From: Sinorhizobium fredii USDA 257
GTDB lineage: Bacteria > Pseudomonadota > Alphaproteobacteria > Rhizobiales > Rhizobiaceae
Direction of reading: 5' to 3'
DNA: 64,000 nt
NCBI RefSeq assembly: GCF_000265205.3
Contig: NC_018000.1
Location: 3,224,001-3,288,000, forward strand
The notes under the pieces are model-generated. The model did no database searches and was not told the DNA's origin. It saw nothing but the letters and a program-made list of their open reading frames with translations. How positions within the stretch are numbered: the first letter of the stretch is position 1; each line of letters starts with the position of its first letter. The translations under genes were made by a program, and so were the position numbers. Below are positions 15,631 through 24,381 of this stretch, piece after piece.

Positions 15631-16320
15631 ATGCCGCGGACTGATGTGTCCGTCCACCCGCTTCCAATTAAGTCGGCTCTGGTGATCGACGATCATCCGC
15701 TCTACTGCGATGCCTTGGCCGCTACAATGGAAAGCACCTTCAATACGCGTCGAATTCGCACAGCCTGTTCGCTCGGTGAAGCGCTGCAGCAATTGCGAAT
15801 GCGGTTTTCGCCTGACCTGATCATGCTAGATTTGAACCTGCCCGATGCGTCGGGTCTAAGCGGCTTTCTGAAGATCAAGGAAAGGACGCCTGATATCCCG
15901 GTGATCGTGATCTCGGCAATTACATCCAAAGGCGTCGTCCAGTCGGTCATTGCCGCCGGCGCCGCGGGTTTCATCCCCAAGGATATCGGCCGCCAGCATT
16001 TCCAGGAGGCTATGCGGGATATCTGGAACGGCAAGACCTATGTGCCTCCCGGTTACACGATACCTGCCCGCACCCGGCCGACCGATGGGTCGGTGGAAAC
16101 GATTTCGCGCAAGATCGCGCATTTGTCGCAGCAGCAGACCCGCATTCTGGGGCTGATCTGCGAAGGGATGCCGAACAAGCTGATTGCCTACGAAATGCAA
16201 CTGGCCGAGGCGACCGTCAAAGCCCACATCACGGCGCTCCTGCGGCGCCTGGGCGTCCACAATCGCACCCAGGCGGCGATGCTGGTGCGCGAAGTCTCGA
16301 TCCGCCATAGCCTGCAATGA
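15631..16320 (+). CDS. LuxR/NarL-family response regulator
   Basis: 229 residues from the ATG at 15631, after GGGAGGAGAGCC. The receiver domain has the acidic pocket (VIDDHP), phosphoacceptor D67 (LIMLDLNLPD) and a conserved lysine (FIPKD). The C-terminal LuxR helix-turn-helix reads LSQQQTRILGLICEGMPNKL IAYEMQLAEATVKAHITALL. It is followed by a FIST protein and a hybrid kinase, the set that in pseudomonads controls PQQ-dependent alcohol oxidation. It probably regulates the xox/pqq genes downstream. Confidence 0.9.
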   Translation: MPRTDVSVHPLPIKSALVIDDHPLYCDALAATMESTFNTRRIRTACSLGEALQQLRMRFSPDLIMLDLNLPDASGLSGFLKIKERTPDIPVIVISAITSKGVVQSVIAAGAAGFIPKDIGRQHFQEAMRDIWNGKTYVPPGYTIPARTRPTDGSVETISRKIAHLSQQQTRILGLICEGMPNKLIAYEMQLAEATVKAHITALLRRLGVHNRTQAAMLVREVSIRHSLQ

Positions 16321-16363
16321 AAAGTGCCGCCAAGGAACGGGGGCTCGTGAGGAATGACGGCGC

Positions 16364-17536
16364 ATGACGGCTGCCGACGATCTTGATCGCAGACCGGCGG
16401 TGGGCGTGCGGCTCGCCGTGTCGCATGCCGCTCATGCGGCCGATGCCCTTGCCGAGATCAAGCAGCAACTCGCCACGGCAAGGCCGAGCTTCATCCTTCT
16501 GTTTCCGCCGGACCGGTTACAGCCCGACGACCTCGCTGAAGCCGTGCGAATTTCCTTGCCGGACAAGGTCGTTTTCGGCTGCACGACCGCCGGCCAGATC
16601 ACCCCGCGGGGATATGAGAATGACGCATTGTTGGCGATCGCTTTCGAGCGGCGTCACTTTCGGGTTGCTTCGACCCTGTTCCATCCGATCTCGCCGGTTT
16701 CGATTGCCGACGTCGTGTCGCAGACGGAGCGGCTCGCCTCGCAGTTTCGCGCGACGCCGGGCCGCAAACGGCTTGCCCTGGTTTTTGCCGACGGACTGTC
16801 CAAGCAGGAGGATATCTTGATGGCGGCCCTGGAGGTTGGCCTGAAAGACATTCCTGTGTTTGGCGGCTCAGCTGGCGACGGGCTGCGGTTCGCGCACACG
16901 CAGGTGCTGCACAATGGAGAATTCCACAGCAATGCCGCGCTTCTTTTGCTGCTGGAAACGGATTTGGCTTTCAGCGGTCTCGGCTTTGACCATTTCCAGC
17001 CCACGGATGTCCGTATGGTGGTGACCCGTGCAGTTCCGGAAGAGCGGCTGGTGCTGGAGATCAACGGCTCACCGGCGGCACAGGAATATGCCCGGCTCGT
17101 CAAGGTGCCGGTTGCCGAGTTGTCGCCGACAATTTTCGCAGAGAACCCCGTGCTGGTGCGCAATCGCAACCTCTATCACGTGCGGGCGATCCAGCAGATT
17201 CACGGCGAATCTGGCCTCACTTTTCTTTCGGCAATCGACGACGGTCTGCTGTTAACGCTCGGCCGCGGCAAGGAAATCATCCGCACGCTCGATTCCGGAC
17301 TTGCCGTCAGCGACAAGGACGGTGAAGCGCCTGATTTCATCCTGGGGTTCGATTGCTATCTGAGGAAGCTTGAGATCGAGCGCAAGGGGCTGGACGGTAA
17401 GGCGTCCGAGCAGTTCCGGCAGCGCCGGGTCATCGGCTTCAACACCTATGGCGAACAGCATCTTGGCGTCCATGTCAACCAGACCTTTGTCGGCGTCGCC
17501 TTTTTCCGGCCAAAGGAAGGAAGCACGCCACTGTGA
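16364..17536 (+). CDS. FIST signal-transduction domain protein
   Basis: 390 residues with FIST N domain (~30-240; VFGCTTAGQITPRGYEND, PVFGGSAGDGL) and FIST C domain (~240-380; FNTYGEQHLGVHVNQTFVGV). FIST proteins are proposed small-ligand (possibly amino-acid) sensors that feed histidine kinases. No signal or membrane segment, so cytoplasmic. The stop overlaps the GTG start of the hybrid kinase by 4 bp, which argues that the two proteins work together. The ligand is unknown; a methanol- or lanthanide-related cue is only suggested by position. Confidence 0.9.
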   Translation: MTAADDLDRRPAVGVRLAVSHAAHAADALAEIKQQLATARPSFILLFPPDRLQPDDLAEAVRISLPDKVVFGCTTAGQITPRGYENDALLAIAFERRHFRVASTLFHPISPVSIADVVSQTERLASQFRATPGRKRLALVFADGLSKQEDILMAALEVGLKDIPVFGGSAGDGLRFAHTQVLHNGEFHSNAALLLLLETDLAFSGLGFDHFQPTDVRMVVTRAVPEERLVLEINGSPAAQEYARLVKVPVAELSPTIFAENPVLVRNRNLYHVRAIQQIHGESGLTFLSAIDDGLLLTLGRGKEIIRTLDSGLAVSDKDGEAPDFILGFDCYLRKLEIERKGLDGKASEQFRQRRVIGFNTYGEQHLGVHVNQTFVGVAFFRPKEGSTPL

Positions 17537-19773
17537 TCAATCCGGACGAACCCTACGAGATACAGCTCGCCAAGCAGGCCAAGATCATTGAGGCGCTCAT
17601 CAACCGGGCCGAGCGCGGCCATGAAGTCGGCGGCTCCGCCTATTCTCTCTTCGAATCGGCCATCGCCTTACAGGCCGAAGTCTGGGAAAAGACCAAGGAT
17701 CTAGAAAAGGCGCTCGACACCCTCGGCAGAGCGTCGAGCGAGCTCGAGATCGCCTATCAGGCGCAGGAGCGCATCCAGAGAAACCTTGCCGATGCTATGG
17801 TCGCCATGGAGGGGGGCTTTGCTCTCTTCTCCGAAGATGGGTTGCAGGCCTGCAACGCCCAGTTCCGGCACCTGCTTGCTGATATCGAGCCGCTCATCAA
17901 GCCCGGCCTCGGTTATGACGATTACCTCGCGGCCGTCAACGCCAGCAAGTATTTGAACAGGAAGGAAGGCGGGGTGATCGGCCGCTCCCAGCCGCTCGTG
18001 AAGGAGCAGGGGCCGGATCAGCGCTTTTCGTCCTTTGTGATGGTGCTGAGGAACGATCGCTGGTTCCAGATATCCTGCCGGCAGACCAGTTCCGGCAACA
18101 TCACAGTCCTGCAGACCGAAATCACCGATATCGTGCGGGAGAATCGGCGCGAGAAGAACCGCCTGATCGATCAGCATGCTCATTTCCTGCAGGCCGCTTT
18201 CGATCACATGTCGCTCGGCATCTGCACGTTTTCGGCGCGCGGCGAATTGCGGGTTCGCAACGAACGCTTCGGCGAGCTTCTCGGCGTGCCGCTCTTGCTT
18301 CTGAAGAAGGGAAGTCTCTTTCAGCGCATCGTCGAACATGTCGAGCGTCACGAGATTCTCGATCGCAAGGGACGCAGGTTCGCCGGCTGGTTCAAGGCCA
18401 CCCGCCGCGGCGAGACGGTGCAGGAACGGTTCAGGCGGCGTGATGGGATGAGCCTCGACATCCGCATCCATTCCCTGCCTGACGACGGCTTCATCGTATC
18501 GGTCATGGACGTGACGATAGAGACCCAAGCGGCAGCGCTTCTCGAGCAACGGGTACAGGAGCGTACCGCCGAACTGATCGAAGCCAACCGCTTGCTCAAG
18601 GTCCATGCCGATGAGCAAGCCAAGATCGAAGGTGCTCTTCGGCAGGCGAAGGAAGCGGCCGAAGCAGCTCACACGTCCAAGACTCGCTTTCTGGCGGCGG
18701 CCAGCCATGATCTTCTTCAGCCGATCAACGCCGCGAAACTCTATCTGTCGATGTTGACGGAAACCGTTGGACAGCCGGGGGTGCAGGATGTGGTCAGCCG
18801 GCTGAACCGATCCTTCGCCTCGACAGAATCTCTTCTGCAGGCGCTTCTTGATATTTCGCGCCTCGACAGTTCCGGGGCCGAATTCAACGTCACATCGTTC
18901 GACCTTGGAAGCGCGCTACAGCGCCTGGCTGAGGATCTGGCGCCCTTGGCGACCGAAAAGGGCATCGATCTTCGTATGGTCCCTTCCTCGCGCTGGGTCA
19001 CCAGCGATCAGCGTTACCTGATGCGCTGCATCCAGAATCTGGTGGTGAACGCTATTCAATATACGGAGCGTGGACGTGTGCTCGTCGGCTGCCGACTCGG
19101 CAGCGACCGGCTGCGGATCGAAGTGTGGGATACCGGCATCGGCATTTCGGAGGAGGACCAGACGCGGATCTTCAACGAGTTCACTCGGGCCGGCGGTGCG
19201 GGAAAAGGCACCGGCATGGGACTTGGCTTATCGATCGTCGAGCGGGCCTGCCGGCATCTCGGCCATCCCGTCCGGCTGGTGTCGCAGACCGGCCGTGGCT
19301 CCGTCTTTTCGATCGAGGTGCCGCTCGCCATGCCTGGCCGTGCCAGCGATGCCTGCGAAAATCCGGTAGCGGAGGCGATGCTCGACGGCAGCCTTGATCT
19401 CATCGTCATGGTTGTCGAGAACGATCCCGACGAGCTTCACGCGATGACGCAGATTCTGGAGAACTGGGGAGCGAGTGTTCTGGCGGCCGGCTCGACTGCC
19501 GATGCCGTGGGGCTGATGCAGGAAATCGGCACGGCGCCCGATATTCTGCTCGCCGATTATCAGCTGGACGACGGCGACAATGGCATAGAAACGATCCAGG
19601 CGCTGCGTACGCTGGCAGGAGTTGAAGTCCCTGCAGTCATTATCACGGCCAATCGGCAGCGAGAATTGCTGCGGCTCGGCAACGAGATGTCGTTCGCGGT
19701 GCTTGCCAAGCCTGTGCAACTGGTGCGGCTGCGCGCATTGATCGACTGGAAGACCCGGGCGCGCGTCGCGTGA
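17533..19773 (+). CDS. hybrid sensor histidine kinase/response regulator (NahK/ErcS'-like)
   Basis: 746 residues, GTG start overlapping the FIST gene. N-terminal coiled coil (~15-85), two PAS-like segments (~90-200 and ~215-330), then a HisKA dimerisation domain with H392 (AAASHDLLQPINAAKLY), an HATPase domain (NLVVNAIQYTERG, DTGIGI, GMGLGLSIV) and a C-terminal receiver with D675 (LLADYQLDDGDNG). No membrane helix, so a cytoplasmic sensor, with FIST the likely input. The ASHDLLQP box is typical of the NahK/ErcS' group acting on LuxR-type regulators of PQQ alcohol dehydrogenases. Confidence 0.92.
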   Translation: MINPDEPYEIQLAKQAKIIEALINRAERGHEVGGSAYSLFESAIALQAEVWEKTKDLEKALDTLGRASSELEIAYQAQERIQRNLADAMVAMEGGFALFSEDGLQACNAQFRHLLADIEPLIKPGLGYDDYLAAVNASKYLNRKEGGVIGRSQPLVKEQGPDQRFSSFVMVLRNDRWFQISCRQTSSGNITVLQTEITDIVRENRREKNRLIDQHAHFLQAAFDHMSLGICTFSARGELRVRNERFGELLGVPLLLLKKGSLFQRIVEHVERHEILDRKGRRFAGWFKATRRGETVQERFRRRDGMSLDIRIHSLPDDGFIVSVMDVTIETQAAALLEQRVQERTAELIEANRLLKVHADEQAKIEGALRQAKEAAEAAHTSKTRFLAAASHDLLQPINAAKLYLSMLTETVGQPGVQDVVSRLNRSFASTESLLQALLDISRLDSSGAEFNVTSFDLGSALQRLAEDLAPLATEKGIDLRMVPSSRWVTSDQRYLMRCIQNLVVNAIQYTERGRVLVGCRLGSDRLRIEVWDTGIGISEEDQTRIFNEFTRAGGAGKGTGMGLGLSIVERACRHLGHPVRLVSQTGRGSVFSIEVPLAMPGRASDACENPVAEAMLDGSLDLIVMVVENDPDELHAMTQILENWGASVLAAGSTADAVGLMQEIGTAPDILLADYQLDDGDNGIETIQALRTLAGVEVPAVIITANRQRELLRLGNEMSFAVLAKPVQLVRLRALIDWKTRARVA

Positions 19774-19870
19774 AACACAGACAAAGGTCTCCGGTGACAA
19801 TGCGGCAGCCATTGCTAGGCTTGTCGCCGACAAACGGGAGCCCGAAACGGCCCGAAACGGGAGGTCTGTG

Positions 19871-20545
19871 ATGCGCGTTCTTCCTCTGCTTGCGCTGTTC
19901 CTGCTCGGACTTGGCCACGGGCCTTTGGCGGCTGCCGAAACCTACGCGCTTCTCTTCCGATCGACCGCGCTGAAGGGGCTCGAGGCGGGGCCGGGCAGCA
20001 GCGAAGCCGCCCAAGGCACACTCGTCTACGACAGGGTCATAACCGGTGCCGATGAAGGCCAGGCAGACGGCAGCTTCAGCATCGCTCTGAAGATCAAGCC
20101 CGACGACAATGTCGCCCTGACACTCCATCAGGGCGCCCGGTCTCGTGGGCTTGGCAGTTATCCGGCCTCGGTGGGCAATCCGCTCATCATGTACTTTCTC
20201 GAAAACGTGCTGGCCGATGTCGCCTTTCAGTCGGGCGGCAGCCCTTTCTATATGCGCAATCGGATCAAGGAAGCCCTGCTGCGGGACTCCGAGATCGTGC
20301 CCGTGACACTTCGTTACCGGAACCGCGAGATCGGTGCGCAGGAGGTGACGATCCGGCCGTTCACGACCGACAAGGCGCGCGAGCGGATGGGGAGGTTTTC
20401 CCAACTGGCGCTCGCCGTCACCGTGTCGGAAGAAATTCCAGGCTGGTACTATTCACTGATTGCCACCGTTCCTGCGGCCGCCGGCGCAGAGGCCGGCTAT
20501 TCCAACGCCATTACACTGAGAGCGGCGGGGAAGGGCCGGCCATGA
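19871..20545 (+). CDS. conserved exported protein of the methanol oxidation cluster
   Basis: 224 residues from the ATG at 19871 (GGGAGG six bases upstream; an in-frame GTG at 19868 is less likely). A cleavable signal peptide (LPLLALFLLGLGHGPLAAAE) is followed by a soluble domain of about 200 residues with beta-strand character and no cysteines. No enzyme motif seen. Its stop overlaps the next start (ATGATG). I know no function; position suggests a role in XoxF/PQQ function or regulation. Confidence 0.75.
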   Translation: MRVLPLLALFLLGLGHGPLAAAETYALLFRSTALKGLEAGPGSSEAAQGTLVYDRVITGADEGQADGSFSIALKIKPDDNVALTLHQGARSRGLGSYPASVGNPLIMYFLENVLADVAFQSGGSPFYMRNRIKEALLRDSEIVPVTLRYRNREIGAQEVTIRPFTTDKARERMGRFSQLALAVTVSEEIPGWYYSLIATVPAAAGAEAGYSNAITLRAAGKGRP

Positions 20546-20895
20546 TGCGGTCCGCGATATTGGCGTTGGCCATCGCGGCAGCCTCGCTACCGGCGAGCGC
20601 GCAGGGCATGCCGGAGCGACTGAATGATTACCCGACCGAGGTCCGGGCCGACTATGTCTTTGGTTGCATGGCGACCAACGGCCAGAGCCGGAAGGTTTTG
20701 AGCCAATGTTCCTGTTCGATCGATGTGATCGCTTCCATCCTGCCATATCGCAAATATGTCGAAGCCGAAGCGGTGCTGTCGCTCCAGCAGGCAGGCGGCG
20801 AACAGATGGCCATGTTCAAGTCGGCGGTCGTGCCACGCACCATGGTGGCCGAACTGAGACGAGCTCAGGCAGAGGCGGAGATCCTGTGCTTCTGA
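20542..20895 (+). CDS. small exported cysteine-containing protein
   Basis: 117 residues. Signal peptide ending ASAQG, then a mature region with four cysteines (FGCMATNG, QCSCSID, EILCF) that could form two disulfides. Overlaps the preceding exported protein gene by 4 bp, so the two are co-translated. Conserved small proteins of this kind accompany PQQ alcohol dehydrogenase loci. Function unknown. Confidence 0.7.
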   Translation: MMRSAILALAIAAASLPASAQGMPERLNDYPTEVRADYVFGCMATNGQSRKVLSQCSCSIDVIASILPYRKYVEAEAVLSLQQAGGEQMAMFKSAVVPRTMVAELRRAQAEAEILCF

Positions 20896-21040
20896 GCCTC
20901 AGGCGGGCGGCGGCCTCTCGCCAGAGCGCGGTCGAAGTGATTGTCGTCCAAACGCCGGAGCGCCGGGTCTGTTCGATCTCTTCACCGTGTACGCCGCTCT
21001 TGCCTGAACGGAGCCGGAGTGGGACCTGTGGCAGTATGGC

Positions 21041-21649
21041 TCATTGGGGCAGATGCCTGAGCAGGATCTGGGCAATGGCATAGGCGCGTTTTTCCAGAAG
21101 CACCGGTGTTTCGCAGACATAGGTGAGCGCCTGCGAGCGATCGCGGTAGATGCGCTCGTCCCAGTCGATCTGTTCCTCGAGCTTGTCTATGCGATCGAAA
21201 TCCGGTTTCGTTTCGCCCGCAAGCTTCGCCATCTCGACCCGGCTGCCGTCGATCCGCGCGGACAGTGCGATCTGGCTGCGGGAATAGCGGCCGATCCCTG
21301 CGATTAGCCTTTTCCGGTTTTCCGAGAGGTTCTCGAACACTCCGAGGAAGATATTGCCGAGCATTCGGCTGTCCACCGGCGCAGTCTTCTCAACGAACTC
21401 CTGGATATGGGCACCGGCCTCTTCCAACGTGACCCGGCGAAGCGACAGGATTGCCACGAGATCGTTTGCCGCAGGCGCAAGCGGCATGCGGGTGATCGGC
21501 TCCGGCCACATCAGGCTCACTGACAGGTTCTCGGCCTTGCGCTGAATGCACGGCCAGTCGGGATCGGAAGAATCCACGGCACCTGCAGTGCCTGGAGGTT
21601 GTGTTGTTAGGCAAAGCGCCAGAGCAAGCGCATGCCAGGCGGCTCTCAT
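21041..21649 (-). CDS. exported hypothetical protein
   Basis: 202 residues with a signal peptide (MRAAWHALALALCLTTQPPG) and an all-helical mature part, containing two cysteines far apart (DWPCIQRK near residue 34, YVCETP near residue 178). It is the only minus-strand gene between the regulator genes and frmA, read convergently with the small exported protein at 20542. No family function known to me. The mature region looks like a helical adaptor rather than an enzyme. Confidence 0.7.
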   Translation of the reverse strand: MRAAWHALALALCLTTQPPGTAGAVDSSDPDWPCIQRKAENLSVSLMWPEPITRMPLAPAANDLVAILSLRRVTLEEAGAHIQEFVEKTAPVDSRMLGNIFLGVFENLSENRKRLIAGIGRYSRSQIALSARIDGSRVEMAKLAGETKPDFDRIDKLEEQIDWDERIYRDRSQALTYVCETPVLLEKRAYAIAQILLRHLPQ

Positions 21650-21820
21650 CCTTGTCTCTCCGTCTTCGAACGAAGATCAGTATAGGCTGACCAAGGGAAA
21701 AGCCAAAGGTCGCGATTTACACACTAAGGTCGCAATTGTCATTACGCCGCGGCACGTCTGTAATCTGTGTACAAGGCCCGAAAAGGCGACCTTACAAAAC
21801 GCAGATACCGGAGGCATTTC

Positions 21821-22948
21821 ATGCGCACTCGCGCTGCTCTGGCTGTTGAAGCCGGAAAACCCCTAGTTGTGACCGAAGTCGAGCTCGAAGGCCCGCGGGC
21901 CGGCGAGGTGCTGGTCGAGGTGAAGGCCACCGGCATCTGCCACACCGACGACTTCACCCTGTCGGGCGCCGACCCGGAAGGGCTGTTCCCGGCCATCCTC
22001 GGCCATGAGGGCGCCGGCATCGTCGTCGATGTCGGCCCCGGCGTCACCTCAGTGAAGAAGGGCGATCACGTCATTCCGCTCTATACGCCGGAATGCCGCG
22101 CCTGCCCCTCCTGCCTTTCGCGCAAGACCAATCTGTGCACCGCCATCCGCGCCACCCAAGGCCAGGGCGTCATGCCGGACGGCTCGTCGCGGTTTTCGAT
22201 CGGCAAGGACAAGATCCACCACTATATGGGCTGCTCGACCTTTGCGAACTTCACCGTCTTGCCGGAGATCGCCGTCGCCAAGGTCAACCCGGACGCAGCC
22301 TTCGACAAGATCTGCTACATCGGCTGCGGCGTCACCACCGGCATCGGTGCGGTGATCAACACGGCACGAGTCGAGGTGGGCGCCACCGCGATCGTCTTCG
22401 GGCTCGGCGGCATCGGTCTCAACGTCATCCAGGGGCTTCGGCTTGCCGGTGCCGACATGATCATCGGCGTCGATTTGAACAACGACAAGAAGGAATGGGG
22501 CGAGCGCTTCGGGATGACCCACTTCGTCAACCCGAAGGAGGTCGAGGGCGACATCGTTGCCTACCTCGTCAACATGACGAAGCGCGGTGCCGACCAGATC
22601 GGCGGCGCCGATTACACCTTCGACTGCACCGGCAATACCAGGGTGATGCGCCAGGCGCTCGAAGCCTCGCATCGGGGCTGGGGCAAGTCGGTGATCATCG
22701 GCGTGGCCGGTGCCGGCCAGGAGATTTCGACCCGGCCGTTCCAGCTGGTCACCGGCCGCTCCTGGATGGGAACCGCGTTTGGCGGCGCCCGCGGCCGCAC
22801 CGACGTGCCGAAGATCGTCGACTGGTACATGGAGGGCAAGATCGAGATCGATCCGATGATCACCCACACGATGGCCCTCGACGACATCAACAAGGGCTTC
22901 GAGCTGATGCATTCCGGCGAAAGCATCCGGAGCGTGGTGGTCTATTGA
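21821..22948 (+). CDS. frmA: S-(hydroxymethyl)glutathione dehydrogenase / class III alcohol dehydrogenase
   Basis: 375 residues from the ATG at 21821 (GGAGG seven bases upstream), the usual length. Catalytic and structural zinc sites: GICHTDDFTLSG, GHEGAGIV and the four-cysteine lobe ECRACPSCLSRKTNLC; NAD-binding GLGGIGLNVIQG. It oxidises S-hydroxymethylglutathione (from formaldehyde) to S-formylglutathione in the cytoplasm. Followed directly by S-formylglutathione hydrolase and, further on, gfa, completing glutathione-dependent formaldehyde oxidation. The symbol could equally be adhC or flhA. Confidence 0.95.
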   Translation: MRTRAALAVEAGKPLVVTEVELEGPRAGEVLVEVKATGICHTDDFTLSGADPEGLFPAILGHEGAGIVVDVGPGVTSVKKGDHVIPLYTPECRACPSCLSRKTNLCTAIRATQGQGVMPDGSSRFSIGKDKIHHYMGCSTFANFTVLPEIAVAKVNPDAAFDKICYIGCGVTTGIGAVINTARVEVGATAIVFGLGGIGLNVIQGLRLAGADMIIGVDLNNDKKEWGERFGMTHFVNPKEVEGDIVAYLVNMTKRGADQIGGADYTFDCTGNTRVMRQALEASHRGWGKSVIIGVAGAGQEISTRPFQLVTGRSWMGTAFGGARGRTDVPKIVDWYMEGKIEIDPMITHTMALDDINKGFELMHSGESIRSVVVY

Positions 22949-22956
22949 GCGCGAAG

Positions 22957-23787
22957 ATGGAACTTGTAGCGCAAAACCAATGCTTCGGCGGGACCCAGTC
23001 GGTTTACCGACACGCGTCCGAGGCTTGTGGCGTTGAGATGACCTTCGGCCTTTACATGCCGCCGCAGGCGCGGACGCGTCCGGTCCCGCTCTTATGGTTT
23101 CTGTCAGGGCTGACCTGCACGCATGAGAACGCCATGATCAAGGCCGGCCTGCAGCGGCACGCGGCGGAACAGGGACTGGCACTGGTTTTCCCCGACACCT
23201 CGCCGCGCGGCGAGGGCGTTGCTGACGACGAAGACTATGATCTCGGTCAGGGCGCGGGGTTCTACGTCAATGCGATGCAGCAACCCTGGGCACGGCACTA
23301 CCGGATGTATGATTACATCGTCACCGAACTCCCCGCCTTGCTGCAGGAGCACTTGCCGGTCAACGGCGTCAACGGCATTACCGGGCACTCGATGGGCGGC
23401 CATGGCGCGCTGACCATCGCCTTTCGCAATCCCGGCCTATTCCGTTCGGTTTCGGCCTTTGCGCCGATCGTCAACCCGACCCGCTCGGATTGGGGCCGCA
23501 AGCAGTTTTCGGCCTATCTCGGCGACGACGAGGCGCATTGGGGCAAGTACGACGCCTGCCTGCTGCTCAGCGAACTTGGCTGGCAGGGCGATATCCTGAT
23601 CGATCAGGGCGCGGCGGACCAGTTTCTCGCACAGTTGCAGCCCGAGGCGATGGCCCGGCTGCTGGCGGAGCGCCGGCAGGCCGGCGTCCTGCGGCTGCAG
23701 GCGGGATACGATCATAGCTATTACTTCGTGGCGAGCTTCGGTGAAGACCACGTGCGCTGGCATGCAGAGCGGCTGAACGCCGCGTAA
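22957..23787 (+). CDS. fghA: S-formylglutathione hydrolase
   Basis: 276 residues, alpha/beta hydrolase of the esterase D family: nucleophile serine in GHSMGGHGAL, oxyanion segment FLSGLTCTHEN, aspartate in DQGAADQF and histidine in GYDHSYYFVASF. It hydrolyses S-formylglutathione to formate and glutathione. The ATG at 22957 is 8 bp after the frmA stop. An upstream TTG at 22945 overlapping that stop is possible and would add four residues. Confidence 0.95.
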   Translation: MELVAQNQCFGGTQSVYRHASEACGVEMTFGLYMPPQARTRPVPLLWFLSGLTCTHENAMIKAGLQRHAAEQGLALVFPDTSPRGEGVADDEDYDLGQGAGFYVNAMQQPWARHYRMYDYIVTELPALLQEHLPVNGVNGITGHSMGGHGALTIAFRNPGLFRSVSAFAPIVNPTRSDWGRKQFSAYLGDDEAHWGKYDACLLLSELGWQGDILIDQGAADQFLAQLQPEAMARLLAERRQAGVLRLQAGYDHSYYFVASFGEDHVRWHAERLNAA

Positions 23788-23800
23788 GGGAGAGGAATGG

Positions 23801-24214
23801 ATGACTTCAAGACTTGGTGCCCTCGTCGCGGCTGTAGTCGTATTCGGCGGAATATTCACGGGCGCGGTCGAACCGGCGCTTGCGCTGGATCCCGCGGCGG
23901 GTGATCCGGCCGCGGGCGAGAAGGTCTTTCGCAAGTGTCAGGCCTGTCACGCGATTGGTCCGGATGCCAAGGCAAAGACCGGCCCTGTGCTGACCGGCAT
24001 ACTCGGCCGGCCAGCCGGCAAAGCCGAAGGCTTTGCCTATTCCACTGCGATGGGCAAGGTGGCTGAGAGCGGCCTGGTCTGGACGCCGGACAAGATCGGC
24101 GAGTTTCTGACCAATCCCAAAGCCTTCCTGCCCGGCACCAAGATGACCTTTGCGGGATTGCGCAAGGATCAGGAGCGCGCCGATCTGATCGCATATCTGG
24201 CGAAGTTTCCTTAA
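23801..24214 (+). CDS. class I cytochrome c (c550 type)
   Basis: 137 residues with a signal peptide ending LALD, haem motif C46-Q-A-C49-H50 and a methionine ligand region (PGTKMTFAGLRKDQERADLI). A periplasmic electron carrier. It lies between fghA and xoxF and may accept electrons from the methanol dehydrogenase/XoxG side and pass them to a terminal oxidase. Confidence 0.9.
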   Translation: MTSRLGALVAAVVVFGGIFTGAVEPALALDPAAGDPAAGEKVFRKCQACHAIGPDAKAKTGPVLTGILGRPAGKAEGFAYSTAMGKVAESGLVWTPDKIGEFLTNPKAFLPGTKMTFAGLRKDQERADLIAYLAKFP

Positions 24215-24381
24215 CCGCAAAACAGGAGCCGGTACACCAGCAGGAGGAAGGCGGCCCAGGCAGCGCATGGATCTTCGAAAATAGTGTCGCAAGCCGATAC
24301 CGGGAAAGAGGAGACCGCAAGGTTTTCCCGGGGCGAGCGGGGTGAAGTGCCCTGATCGGCAGCACTCAAGAGGAGGATGAA

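Noticed and set aside
22945..22959. TTG start for fghA overlapping the frmA stop
   Set aside because: It would add four residues with no family support. The ATG at 22957 gives the usual length.
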